The notes beneath the pieces are model-generated. The model had not been told where the DNA came from and ran no database searches. It saw only the letters and a list, made by a program, of their open reading frames with translations. Below are positions 1 through 6,366 of a stretch of DNA of 14,504 bases, one piece after another (positions within the stretch are counted from its first letter, which is position 1; the number at the start of each line of letters is the position of its first letter). A program made the position numbers and the translations under genes. The stretch is from Clostridia bacterium (GTDB lineage: Bacteria > Bacillota_A > Clostridia > Oscillospirales > CAG-272), in assembly GCA_017529175.1 (NCBI GenBank), contig JAFXNX010000317.1:1-14504 (forward strand), written 5' to 3'.

Positions 1-1
1 G

Positions 2-904
2 ATAATTGATACGAGCGGCAGCTATGTTGCGAAATACACTTACGACGCTTGGGGATTACCTATCACCATAACAGACGGCGCCGGGAATGACGTAACAAAC
101 TACCCTTTGCACATAGCGAATATAAACCCGTTCAGGTACAAGGGATATTACTTCGACAGCGAGGTATATCTGTATTACCTCAACGCGAGGTATTACGATC
201 CCATATACGCAAGGTTTATTAGTGCGGATGGAACCGTATCAACCGAAACCGGCTTCCTCGGCTACAATATGTTTGCGTATTGTAATAATAACCCGGTGAT
301 GCTCGTTGATAGCTATGGTACGAGACCGATTATCTCCTCGGATCCAAATAACGAGACAGATGAAGAAAGAAAACTTTCATTTGAGTATATGAGAAAATAT
401 GCTGGTACTAAATTATATGGTGCAGCATTGCCATATGTTGAAATGAAAGGAAGCGACAATCCGAACACTCCAAATTGTTATGCTTATGCAATTCATTCAA
501 GTGTTAACGAACAGCCCGGGGCATCAAGTGGAAGATATCCCGCACACTATAATGATGTCTATGATGTTGCTGAATCTGTAAAATTGGATATGAAATGCAA
601 AGGTTATACCATACGCGAAATAGACGGTCCATATTCTTTAATAACGCAAAATGAGTATAGAATTGCGTTAAGAGTTGGAACAAGTCCTTGTCGATACAAT
701 CCATACACTTCAGAGCCAATTTACGATTATCATTTTATGTGCCAAACAAATACCGGACAATGGGCTGAAAAGCATGGATATGGAGGAAGCTCTATTCTAT
801 GGGATTATGGTATGACTCCAGACACTATACCATGGACTCTTGGCGGGAAAGAATACTATGATAGCGCAATTGTTTATTTCGCAATCGGTAAAGAAGGGAG
901 ATGA
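2..904 (+). CDS. Rhs-family polymorphic toxin, C-terminal part (5' end outside window), papain-like tip
   Basis: The reading frame is open from the window edge, so only the last 300 residues are seen. The first ~105 are the end of an Rhs/YD-repeat core: YTYDAWG, NPFRYKGYYFDSE, YYLNARYYDP, RFISADG and the closing AYCNNNPV..VDSYG (the usual core ends VDPSG). Rhs proteins are large shell-forming surface or secreted proteins that deliver a variable C-terminal toxin into neighbouring cells. The tip after the core (~195 residues) has NCYAYAI with a candidate nucleophile Cys159 (fragment numbering) and DYHFMCQTNTGQW with a candidate His244, then an aromatic strand YYDSAIVYFAIG. As I recall, NCYAYA...DYHxYxQ..G.W is the signature of a papain-like family of mostly hypothetical proteins; peptidase activity is inferred. 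The stop is one base before the next start, so the two are co-translated. The tip is more AT-rich than the core, as expected for a swapped module. Confidence 0.85.
   Translation: MIDTSGSYVAKYTYDAWGLPITITDGAGNDVTNYPLHIANINPFRYKGYYFDSEVYLYYLNARYYDPIYARFISADGTVSTETGFLGYNMFAYCNNNPVMLVDSYGTRPIISSDPNNETDEERKLSFEYMRKYAGTKLYGAALPYVEMKGSDNPNTPNCYAYAIHSSVNEQPGASSGRYPAHYNDVYDVAESVKLDMKCKGYTIREIDGPYSLITQNEYRIALRVGTSPCRYNPYTSEPIYDYHFMCQTNTGQWAEKHGYGGSSILWDYGMTPDTIPWTLGGKEYYDSAIVYFAIGKEGR
74..232 (+). repeat. Rhs core-end repeat, copy 1
   Basis: This 159-bp segment encodes the last conserved part of the Rhs core, TDGAGNDVTNY through RFISADG. Bases 74-163 are identical to 1591-1680, and 164-232 differ from 1681-1749 at about nine positions, without indels. 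A long identical block just upstream of unlike toxin tips is the normal substrate for homologous recombination that exchanges Rhs tips. Confidence 0.93.
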
Positions 905-905
905 A

Positions 906-1463
906 ATGAATATGAGATATACGAATGCTTTTATTAAGATGTTAATTATATTAATTATCTTATCAATATTTATGTGCTCATGTGAAAAAGGAGAAACTGA
1001 TTTGAATATAATTATTTCACCGCATGATAAAAGTATTATTGAATTATCAGATAGTATTTATAGCAGCTCGCAATTATCGGAAATAGTTACTTATGATGGA
1101 TCGTTAAAAGATTATTATACTCGATACAGTGTCCATTGTTTACGAAATTTGGAGCAAAAATATCGAATGTCATTTCTCGGAGAAAATAAAGTTGTTGTAG
1201 TTGATTTCGATGCTTCCGGAAATAAACTATGTGCAAATTTTTTCAGAATGAATAGCTATAAAAACAGTTTTGATAAACTAAGCAAAGGTCATAAGCTTGC
1301 TGAAGTAAAATCTATTGATCCAGACGGAGAGTATTTGTTTTTGTTTTCCGGTAGAAACGATTTGCCGAGAATATCTAGTCACTGTACATTAGATGGTTAT
1401 ATTGTTATAATCGAATACGATGAAAACAATATTATAACTGGCATTAATACTGAATTGTTGTAA
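906..1463 (+). CDS. Putative lipoprotein, probable immunity protein of the upstream Rhs toxin
   Basis: A 185-residue protein. The ATG at 906 was chosen because GGAG at 897-900 is well spaced and it starts one base after the toxin stop; the frame is open further upstream but overlaps the toxin. The N-terminus is a short charged region, a strongly hydrophobic helix (IKMLIILIILSIFMCSC) and then acidic, polar sequence. Cys23 in FMCSC fits a lipobox loosely (Met at -3, Ser at -1), so a membrane-anchored lipoprotein is likely. The rest has no family I recognise. A small gene directly after an Rhs toxin tip is by position usually the cognate immunity gene. A lipoprotein immunity factor would meet its toxin outside or at the membrane rather than in the cytoplasm, which is inference. 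The gene is very AT-rich, matching the toxin tip and not the chromosome. Confidence 0.75.
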   Translation: MNMRYTNAFIKMLIILIILSIFMCSCEKGETDLNIIISPHDKSIIELSDSIYSSSQLSEIVTYDGSLKDYYTRYSVHCLRNLEQKYRMSFLGENKVVVVDFDASGNKLCANFFRMNSYKNSFDKLSKGHKLAEVKSIDPDGEYLFLFSGRNDLPRISSHCTLDGYIVIIEYDENNIITGINTELL

Positions 1464-1590
1464 ACCTAAATAGGAACCTAAGTAAGATCACGGCGGCGCA
1501 TACACAAATGCCGACGGGATCATTACTATCTCTTTATTCAAGCGTCGGGGGCGTCGGAGACAGCGCCCCGGCGTGAAGAGGGCGATCACT
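1464..1590 (+). other. Recombination scar between first immunity gene and orphan Rhs cassette
   Basis: The composition jumps from AT-rich to GC-rich soon after the immunity-gene stop. From the in-frame TAA at 1483-1485 the frame runs open (DHGGAYTNADGIIT...) into the second Rhs core copy. It does not match the YDAWG sequence that precedes the core end in copy 1. Identity with copy 1 starts sharply at 1591, so this stretch looks like foreign or remnant sequence left at a recombination joint. I cannot assign it to a family. Confidence 0.5.
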
Positions 1591-2358
1591 GACGGCGCCG
1601 GGAATGACGTAACAAACTACCCTTTGCACATAGCGAATATAAACCCGTTCAGGTACAAGGGATATTACTTCGACAGCGAGATATACCTTTACTACCTCAA
1701 CGCGAGATATTACGATCCAGTCTACTCAAGGTTTATTAGTGCGGATGGATATATTGCTTCCAGCGGAAGTTTTGTCGGGCTCAATATGTTCGCATATTGT
1801 GAGAATAATCCGATTATGAGAAGAGACCCTTCGGGGCAGTTTTGGGAAGAAATATGGGATTTCGCAAAGGAATTTGGGAAAGGAGTTGCTAAAGCAGGTG
1901 CCATTGTAGGTGCAGCTGCCGGCGCGGTAGGATTGGTTGGTTTGTCCCTAGGTGGAACGATTTTCAGCGGAGGTGCAGCTGTGGGGACGATCCCTGCTGC
2001 GGTAGCGGTCGCCACGGAATTAGTTGGTGGTGCCATTGCCGTTGTTGCAGCCGGAGAGGCAGTTGCTGTTGTCGGCGAGATCGGGGAGAATGCTTCATAT
2101 TCAAAGTCAAATGGGGGCGGTGATGGATATAGAGGCGGTTCAACATATAATAAAAATGGTGTTAGGATAGACTATGAGAATTATGGAAACGGTTCAGGAA
2201 ATGTTCATGCCCATATAGATGGAACTAAAACCAAGATATATACAAAACCCGGTGGAATGATTGAAGGACTTTCAAAAAGTATAAGCAAGATTATATCAAG
2301 ACCGGTAATTAATAACGCTATTGCAAAAGCAATTCGGTATTTGGAGGAATTATCATAA
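1573..2358 (+). CDS. Orphan Rhs C-terminal toxin cassette
   Basis: The longest sensible ORF starts at a GTG and gives 261 residues, but GGAG is 13 bases away and no in-frame ATG occurs before the core ends, so it may be silent until recombined onto a full Rhs gene. Residues 7-88 repeat the Rhs core end (NPFRYKGYYFDSE, YYLNARYYDP, RFISADG, AYCENNP, closing DPSG). Residues ~100-172 form a Gly/Ala/Val-rich hydrophobic stretch like those seen before many Rhs toxin domains and thought to help membrane passage. Residues ~180-261 are the likely toxin domain: NGVRIDYENYG, GNVHAHIDG, KTKIYT and a C-terminal helical segment. The R-D-E...G..H.H pattern resembles small nuclease-type polymorphic toxin domains, but I cannot name the family. 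The tip is unrelated to the tip of the first gene. Confidence 0.75.
   Translation: MKRAITDGAGNDVTNYPLHIANINPFRYKGYYFDSEIYLYYLNARYYDPVYSRFISADGYIASSGSFVGLNMFAYCENNPIMRRDPSGQFWEEIWDFAKEFGKGVAKAGAIVGAAAGAVGLVGLSLGGTIFSGGAAVGTIPAAVAVATELVGGAIAVVAAGEAVAVVGEIGENASYSKSNGGGDGYRGGSTYNKNGVRIDYENYGNGSGNVHAHIDGTKTKIYTKPGGMIEGLSKSISKIISRPVINNAIAKAIRYLEELS
1591..1749 (+). repeat. Rhs core-end repeat, copy 2
   Basis: Second copy of the core-end segment at 74-232, at a constant offset of 1517 bases with no indels. The first 90 bases are identical and the remaining 69 differ at about nine positions, some altering residues (Val/Ile, Ile/Val, Ala/Ser). Recombination between the copies would delete the first tip and its immunity gene and fuse the second tip to the full Rhs protein. 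Confidence 0.93.
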
Positions 2359-2633
2359 TGAAGAACAACGAAATAAGGGCTATTAGACTAAGCAAAGATG
2401 CAGTATTTGAAATAGTTAGAGAGTTTTTTATGGAAAACGGGACTAATACTTTTAATAGTATGAATGACAATGATATTATGTATCACTTTCGTGAATGTGA
2501 TAATAATGGAGAATACATTATTGCAATGAGCAAATTTGATCCCGCAATCAATATTAACGATATAGATTTGAAAAATGTTAATATTATTGATTCTGTGTAT
2601 GACAAGGTGAACTATTCTGTAATTAAATTGTAG
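2358..2633 (+). CDS. Small acidic protein, probable immunity partner of the orphan Rhs toxin
   Basis: A 91-residue protein whose ATG overlaps the toxin stop by one base (TAATG), with GGAGG ten bases upstream, so it is translationally coupled to the toxin cassette. It is acidic and Asn-rich (MNDNDIMYHFRECDNNGEY, NINDIDLKNVNIID), with no signal peptide or membrane segment, so it should be cytoplasmic. I do not recognise the family. Position, size and AT-rich composition fit an immunity protein for a toxin that acts inside the cell, and contrast with the lipoprotein after the first toxin. No promoter is evident. An orphan immunity gene that stays expressed would protect against sister cells deploying this tip. 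Confidence 0.72.
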   Translation: MKNNEIRAIRLSKDAVFEIVREFFMENGTNTFNSMNDNDIMYHFRECDNNGEYIIAMSKFDPAININDIDLKNVNIIDSVYDKVNYSVIKL

Positions 2634-2833
2634 AATATAGCTTTATACTCAATTGCGGGGTCGTTTTATTAATCCTTCAGATATTGCTTGCTTTATGAAT
2701 GCACATAGTATAAAGTACAAACGTTGGTTTTTGAAAGAATAGTGGATTAGTTATCAAAGCTTATACCCGCTCCGCTTGTATTCGATATACGCGGACTGTG
2801 TCCGCGCGCGATATGTGTCGGCATAGCCGACAC

Positions 2834-2877
2834 GAGAAAAACACAAAACCCGAAAATGCAAGCATTTTCGGGTTTTG
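2834..2877 (-). terminator. Probable terminator of the zinc-ribbon gene
   Basis: A perfect inverted repeat with 16-bp arms and a 2-base loop (2844-2859 / 2862-2877; CAAAACCCGAAAATGC). Read on the minus strand it is followed by TGTTTTTCTC, a U-rich tail typical of intrinsic termination. It is the last of three hairpins after the zinc-ribbon gene. Confidence 0.65.
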
Positions 2878-2955
2878 CTGTATGGGATTCCAAAGGGACT
2901 TGTCCCTTTGGCAGAGCGTCCGGGGTCCTCAAAAATCGTCAGATTTTTGGGGTTC
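2844..2955 (-). repeat. Three-hairpin dispersed repeat, copy 1
   Basis: Read from the upstream minus-strand gene, the element starts about 30 bases after the stop. It consists of a hairpin bounded by GAACCCC and GAGGACCCC (2922-2955), then CCAAAGGGAC/GTCCCTTTGG (2890-2911), then the 16-bp-arm hairpin at 2844-2877. The same three hairpins, in the same order and nearly the same spacing, occur at 7596-7704. The 34-base hairpin at 2922-2955 is identical to 7671-7704. Confidence 0.88.
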
Positions 2956-2984
2956 GCGGTGGGGGCGGAGACCCCTATATTCCG

Positions 2985-3434
2985 TTATTCGTCTTTGTCC
3001 TCGTCAAGGTCTACTTCGAGGATCTCGACGTCATCATCGTCGGATGCTTCGGCGTCCTCTTTAGCTTCCTCGGCGGCTTCGGGATATTTTGCTCCGCAGA
3101 AGGGGCAGAAAGAGTAAGTGTCGTCAGCCGCTTTGCCGCAGCTCTCGCACTTCACTTTTCCTCTGAGCGTGAGGCGCTCGTTTCTCAGCGCTTCAAGCTG
3201 TTCCTTGAGGTTTTCGACCGTTGCGACGTCAATGCAGAACTCGGGATCGGCGGACGCTTTGTCGTGCTTCTCGCAGTATCTCTTGCCGATCTCGATGTAG
3301 ACCGCCTTGAGCAGAGATTTCGTCTCTTCTATATCAGCGGTTACTTTAGCGATTGCCGCGAGGTCTTTCGTTTTCTTGACCGCGGTCTTTCCTGTTTTTG
3401 CGAGCGTGTCTTTTACGTTGTCAATGAATGCCAT
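2985..3434 (-). CDS. Zinc-ribbon domain protein with coiled-coil N-terminus
   Basis: 149 residues. The ATG at 3434 follows AGGAAG and begins MAFIDNVKDTLAKTGK; the frame is open upstream, but the ribosome binding site and the AT-rich leader support this start. Residues 1-90 are predicted helical and charged, with long heptad-like runs (VTADIEETKSLLKAVYIEIGKRY, ATVENLKEQLEALRNERL). Residues 96-113 form a zinc ribbon (Cys96-x2-Cys99 ... Cys110-Pro-Phe-Cys113). Residues 118-149 are a very acidic tail. This architecture is common in Clostridia as a zinc-ribbon domain protein of unknown role; no catalytic residues are visible. It has no signal peptide, so it is likely cytoplasmic. A TATAAT lies upstream at 3466-3471 on the minus strand without a clear -35. 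It is separated from the EF-G-like gene by that gene's terminator, so it is its own unit. Confidence 0.88.
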   Translation of the reverse strand: MAFIDNVKDTLAKTGKTAVKKTKDLAAIAKVTADIEETKSLLKAVYIEIGKRYCEKHDKASADPEFCIDVATVENLKEQLEALRNERLTLRGKVKCESCGKAADDTYSFCPFCGAKYPEAAEEAKEDAEASDDDDVEILEVDLDEDKDE

Positions 3435-3540
3435 AACAAATCTTCCTTTCTTTTTATTCGATAATATTATACGGCGCGATGCCATATTTGCCCCGTCTTT
3501 GTTAAAGAAACGCGGGCGCCGGAACTTTTTCGCACAATTT

Positions 3541-3574
3541 TTAAAAACAGGGGACTGCCGTCGCAGCAGTCCCC
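3541..3574 (-). terminator. Intrinsic terminator of the EF-G-like gene
   Basis: Nine-bp GC-rich stem (GGGGACTGC 3550-3558 with GCAGTCCCC 3566-3574), 7-base loop, followed on the minus strand by TGTTTTTAA. It lies eight bases past the EF-G-like stop codon. Confidence 0.88.
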
Positions 3575-3582
3575 GTAAATTT

Positions 3583-5634
3583 TTATTCTTCTTCTTCGGC
3601 CTTGTGAGCTGCAATGATCTTCTGAGCTTCGTTGCCGGGAACTTCTTCGTAATGGTCGAACTTGAAGGTGAACTTGCCTCTGCCCTGAGTCATAGCTTTA
3701 AGGACTATCGTGTAGTCCATCATTTCAGCCTTCGGAGCCTCGGCTTCAACTATCGTGTAGCCGCGTCTCTTTTCGTCCGGATTCATTCCGAGCACTCTGC
3801 CGCGGCGCTTGTTGAGGTCGCCCATAACGTCGCCGACCATGCTTTCGGGAACGGAAACTTTGAGAGTTCCGTACGGCTCGAGAAGAACGGGTCTTGCCTT
3901 CGGAAGACCTTCCTTGTAAGCGAGCTTTGCAGCGAGCTTGAAGGAGATCTCGTTCGAGTCAACGGGGTGGTATGAACCGTCGTAAAGGTCAGCCGCGAGG
4001 TTGACGACCGGGTATCCCGCAAGGACGCCCTTCTGCATTGCCTCGAGAAGTCCCTTTTCAACTGCGGGATAGAAGTTCTTCGGAACTGATCCGCCGACGA
4101 CGCTCTGCGTGAACGTAAGTCCTTCATCCTCACCGCGGCTGAAGCGGATGCGTACGTCGCCGTACTGGCCGGAACCGCCGGACTGTTTCTTGTGTTTGCC
4201 CTGTACGTCGGACGTACCGGTGATCGTCTCACGGTATGCTACCTTCGGCTCTGCCGTAACGACTTTAGCGCCGTAGCGGTTCTTGAGCTTGGAAAGAATG
4301 ACGTCGAGGTGAATGTCGCTCATGCCGTAAAGGAGCATCTGCTTTGTTTCGGGGTTGTTCTCGTAGATGAGAGTCGGGTCTTCGTCGAGAAGTCTCTGAA
4401 CGCCCTGAGTGATCTTGTCCTCGTCGCCCTTTGCCGCCGCCTGGATGGCTTTGCACATATAGGGTTCCGGGAACTCCGTCTTCTTATATTCGAACTCCGC
4501 GCCCGTGGTGAGCGTGTCGTTCGTCTTCGTAGCCGTCAGCTTCTGAACTACGCCGATATCGCCGCAGCAAAGAGCGTCGACTTCGATCTGCTTCTTGCCC
4601 TTCATGATGTAGATGTGGCCGAACTTTTCCGTCGCGCCGCTCGTCACGTTCTTGAGAGCCGCGTCGCGCTTCAACTCGCCGTTCATGACCTTGAACATCG
4701 TCTGCTTGCCGAACTGATCCGCAACGGTCTTGAATACGAAGAGAGCTACGTCGCCGTTCTCTTCTATCGCCTTGTCGGAACCGTCCTCGAGCGCCTCTTT
4801 TTCCTTTGCCGTGAAGCGCGGGAAGGAGTCGACGATGGAGTCCATAAGATTGTAAATGCCCCAGAGGTTGGGAGCGGAGCCGCAGTATACGGGAACGATA
4901 TCGCCGTGTACGAGTCCGTCGTGAAGAGCGGTAGCCGCTTCTTCTCCGGTGATCTCCTCACCCTCGAAATATTTTTCCATAAGCTCGTCGCTTGTTCCCG
5001 CGACTGCTTCGTTGAACGCGTCCTTGTACTGATCCGCGATAGCGCGGTATGCGTCCGTCATCTCGACCTTCTGCTTCTCGCCCTTGGGTCCGAAGGAGAA
5101 CGCTTCCATGTGAACGAGGTTGATGAACACGCCCTTTTCAGCGGGAACGAAAACGGGGCAAAGGCTCGTGCCGAACTTGCCGTGAAGCTCTTCATAGACC
5201 TTGTCGAAATTAAATTCGGGGTCGTCGCACTTGTTGATGAAGAACGCGCGCGGAAGCTTTGCGGCTTCAACGTATTCCCACGAAAGCTCCGTACCGACTT
5301 CGAGACCGCCCTTGCCGTCAACTACGATGACAGCTGCGTCAGCGACTCTGATAGCTTCCATTGCCTCGCCTGCGAAATCGAGGTATCCGGGAGCGTCGAT
5401 AACGTTGATCTTGCTGTTCTTCCACATAACGGAAGCTACTGCCGTGGAGATACTGTAGCCTCTTGCCGTCTCCTCGGGATCGTAGTCGCAAACGGTGTTG
5501 CCGTCTGTGGGTTTGCCCATTCTGTCGATGTCCTTCGCCGCGAACAGCATCGCCTCGGCGATGGAGGTCTTTCCGCATCCGCCGTGGCCGAGAAGGCAGA
5601 CGTTGCGGACGTTTCCGGTTGTGATAGTTGCCAT
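3583..5634 (-). CDS. EF-G-like translational GTPase (elongation factor G paralogue)
   Basis: 683 residues, close to EF-G length, with an AGGAG ribosome binding site six bases before the ATG. The G domain is at the N-terminus: G1 GHGGCGKT (16-23), G3 DAPGYLDF (80-87), G4 NKCD (134-137) and a G5-like CGSAP. Domains II-V follow, including a domain-IV-like SGGSGQYGDVRIRF and the EF-G-type C-terminal segment PEKRRGYTIVEAEAPKAEMMDYTI (shown here with D in place of the first P: DEKRRG). Two positions differ from canonical EF-G: switch I reads ARGYSIS rather than ERGITI, and the catalytic His after DxPG is Tyr84. As I recall, both are shared by the EF-G-like subfamily found beside true EF-G in Firmicutes, so this is probably the paralogue, not the main elongation factor; no rpsL, rpsG or tuf neighbours are present. 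Cytoplasmic, ribosome-associated by inference. It is a single-gene unit with its own promoter and terminator. Confidence 0.88.
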   Translation of the reverse strand: MATITTGNVRNVCLLGHGGCGKTSIAEAMLFAAKDIDRMGKPTDGNTVCDYDPEETARGYSISTAVASVMWKNSKINVIDAPGYLDFAGEAMEAIRVADAAVIVVDGKGGLEVGTELSWEYVEAAKLPRAFFINKCDDPEFNFDKVYEELHGKFGTSLCPVFVPAEKGVFINLVHMEAFSFGPKGEKQKVEMTDAYRAIADQYKDAFNEAVAGTSDELMEKYFEGEEITGEEAATALHDGLVHGDIVPVYCGSAPNLWGIYNLMDSIVDSFPRFTAKEKEALEDGSDKAIEENGDVALFVFKTVADQFGKQTMFKVMNGELKRDAALKNVTSGATEKFGHIYIMKGKKQIEVDALCCGDIGVVQKLTATKTNDTLTTGAEFEYKKTEFPEPYMCKAIQAAAKGDEDKITQGVQRLLDEDPTLIYENNPETKQMLLYGMSDIHLDVILSKLKNRYGAKVVTAEPKVAYRETITGTSDVQGKHKKQSGGSGQYGDVRIRFSRGEDEGLTFTQSVVGGSVPKNFYPAVEKGLLEAMQKGVLAGYPVVNLAADLYDGSYHPVDSNEISFKLAAKLAYKEGLPKARPVLLEPYGTLKVSVPESMVGDVMGDLNKRRGRVLGMNPDEKRRGYTIVEAEAPKAEMMDYTIVLKAMTQGRGKFTFKFDHYEEVPGNEAQKIIAAHKAEEEE

Positions 5635-5695
5635 AACTTGCTCCTTTTGTTTGTGTATACTTATTAAATTATTTTTTCAAAAGCCTTACCAAATT

Positions 5696-5724
5696 ATTAT
5701 ATAATAAAAAGATATATTTTTCAA
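5696..5724 (-). promoter_or_regulatory. Promoter of the EF-G-like gene
   Basis: On the minus strand TTGAAA (5724-5719), a 17-base spacer and a perfect TATAAT (5701-5696), giving a leader of roughly 55 bases before the ATG at 5634. Near-consensus sigma-A type. Confidence 0.75.
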
Positions 5725-5888
5725 TACTTTTCAAAAACTTTTTTCGCCGCAGGTCCCGCGCAGTAAAAACGGACGGCGCGTCCTCTCTCATACCGTAAAG
5801 AGGATCCGGCTATCCGTATAGTTGCATTACAAACCGCGCCACACCGTTTACAATACAGGCGTAAGCTTACAGAACAAGATTTAAAAAG
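5725..5888. other. Intergenic stretch ahead of the small ORF
   Basis: Nothing firm is seen. There is a short CCTCT/AGAGG hairpin near 5792-5814 and a possible weak promoter on the plus strand (TTACAA, 16 bases, TACAAT at 5846-5851) that could serve the following ORF. No Shine-Dalgarno sequence is evident before the ATG at 5889. Confidence 0.35.
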
Positions 5889-6233
5889 ATGCGGCGATAT
5901 GACTGCTGTCGGTCAAAGGATAAGGAATTTCAGAAAGAACGCGGCATCTTTCCGTGGGCGCTTCGGAAGATCGCGGACTCATACTCCGCGCTCGGCGTCG
6001 CCCGTAAAGAACAGACTTACAAAGCTTGCGGCGATAACAAAAGCATTAAGCCGAGCGGAGTTTATTACGACGGCGTCAACGACTACGCCTGGTATGTGAA
6101 CGATGTGGCAAAGAATTATTTCAAGGATACTCTCGTGTGCGCGGTCTCCGACTTCAGCGACAAAACGGGCAACCCCGTCGTCACGTCCGAGCGGTTCAAG
6201 AATTGTGAAAGACAGCTCGCCGGGCTTGAATAA
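5889..6233 (+). CDS. Hypothetical small protein, possibly a decayed gene
   Basis: 114 residues of no family I recognise. The codon pattern in this frame resembles real coding sequence (GC-rich third positions, runs such as GVYYDGVNDYAWYVNDVAKNYFKD), and the stop is followed by a terminator. However, the start is weak, with no clear ribosome binding site. In the +1 frame an ATG at 5899 begins MTAVGQRIRNFRKN, which looks like the start of an XRE-type helix-turn-helix, and the present frame continues with QKERG. That raises the possibility of a frameshift near 5935 in an older gene, but the sequence beyond does not look like a helix-turn-helix, so this is only a suspicion. There is no signal peptide or membrane segment. 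Confidence 0.42.
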   Translation: MRRYDCCRSKDKEFQKERGIFPWALRKIADSYSALGVARKEQTYKACGDNKSIKPSGVYYDGVNDYAWYVNDVAKNYFKDTLVCAVSDFSDKTGNPVVTSERFKNCERQLAGLE

Positions 6234-6278
6234 ACGGGCTTCCCAAAAAAGGCTCGACGAGTGCGAAAAAACAATGAC

Positions 6279-6314
6279 GGCGGGGAGATTCAGATTAGTC
6301 TGTGTCTCCCCGCC
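6279..6314. terminator. Bidirectional terminator between convergent genes
   Basis: A perfect 10-bp stem (GGCGGGGAGA 6279-6288 with TCTCCCCGCC 6305-6314) and a 16-base loop. On the minus strand it is followed within eight bases by TTGTTTTTTC; on the plus strand by TCTTTG. It sits between the plus-strand small ORF and the minus-strand XRE-TPR gene. Confidence 0.7.
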
Positions 6315-6366
6315 TCTTTGATCTTCGGTAAATAATGATGTAATGCTCGCTTCATTAATCAATTTG

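Larger units (their letters stand above)
2634..2984. other. Intergenic region with serial hairpins
   Basis: No gene is supported here. The first ~120 bases are AT-rich and show nothing recognisable. From 2786 the region is packed with inverted repeats: CGCGGAC/GTCCGCG (2790-2806), GTGTCGGC/GCCGACAC (2815-2833) and the three hairpins of the dispersed repeat at 2844-2955. The box GCGCGATATGT at 2806-2816 also occurs at 7537-7547, ahead of the second copy of the repeat, so the repeated unit may be longer than the three hairpins. Confidence 0.7.

Noticed and set aside
504..719. Minus-strand frame inside the first Rhs tip
   Set aside because: Short, without a ribosome binding site, and opposite a tip with clear motifs.
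840..905. Longer N-terminus for the lipoprotein, starting at 840
   Set aside because: It would overlap the toxin end by 65 bases and lacks a good ribosome binding site, and it would bury the signal peptide; the ATG at 906 fits better.
1722..2146. Minus-strand frames opposite the orphan Rhs cassette
   Set aside because: Pro/Ala/Thr- or His/Gln/Leu-rich translations mirror the Gly/Ala-rich stretch on the plus strand.
2856..3975. Plus-strand open frames across the repeat and zinc-ribbon gene
   Set aside because: They run through hairpin repeats and opposite a well-supported gene; the composition is not protein-like.
4192..5667. Long plus-strand open frame opposite the EF-G-like gene
   Set aside because: Antisense of a gene with full GTPase motifs; no ribosome binding site and no recognisable domain.
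5725..5888. Possible structured RNA ahead of the small ORF
   Set aside because: Only one short imperfect hairpin is visible and no known riboswitch motif could be matched.
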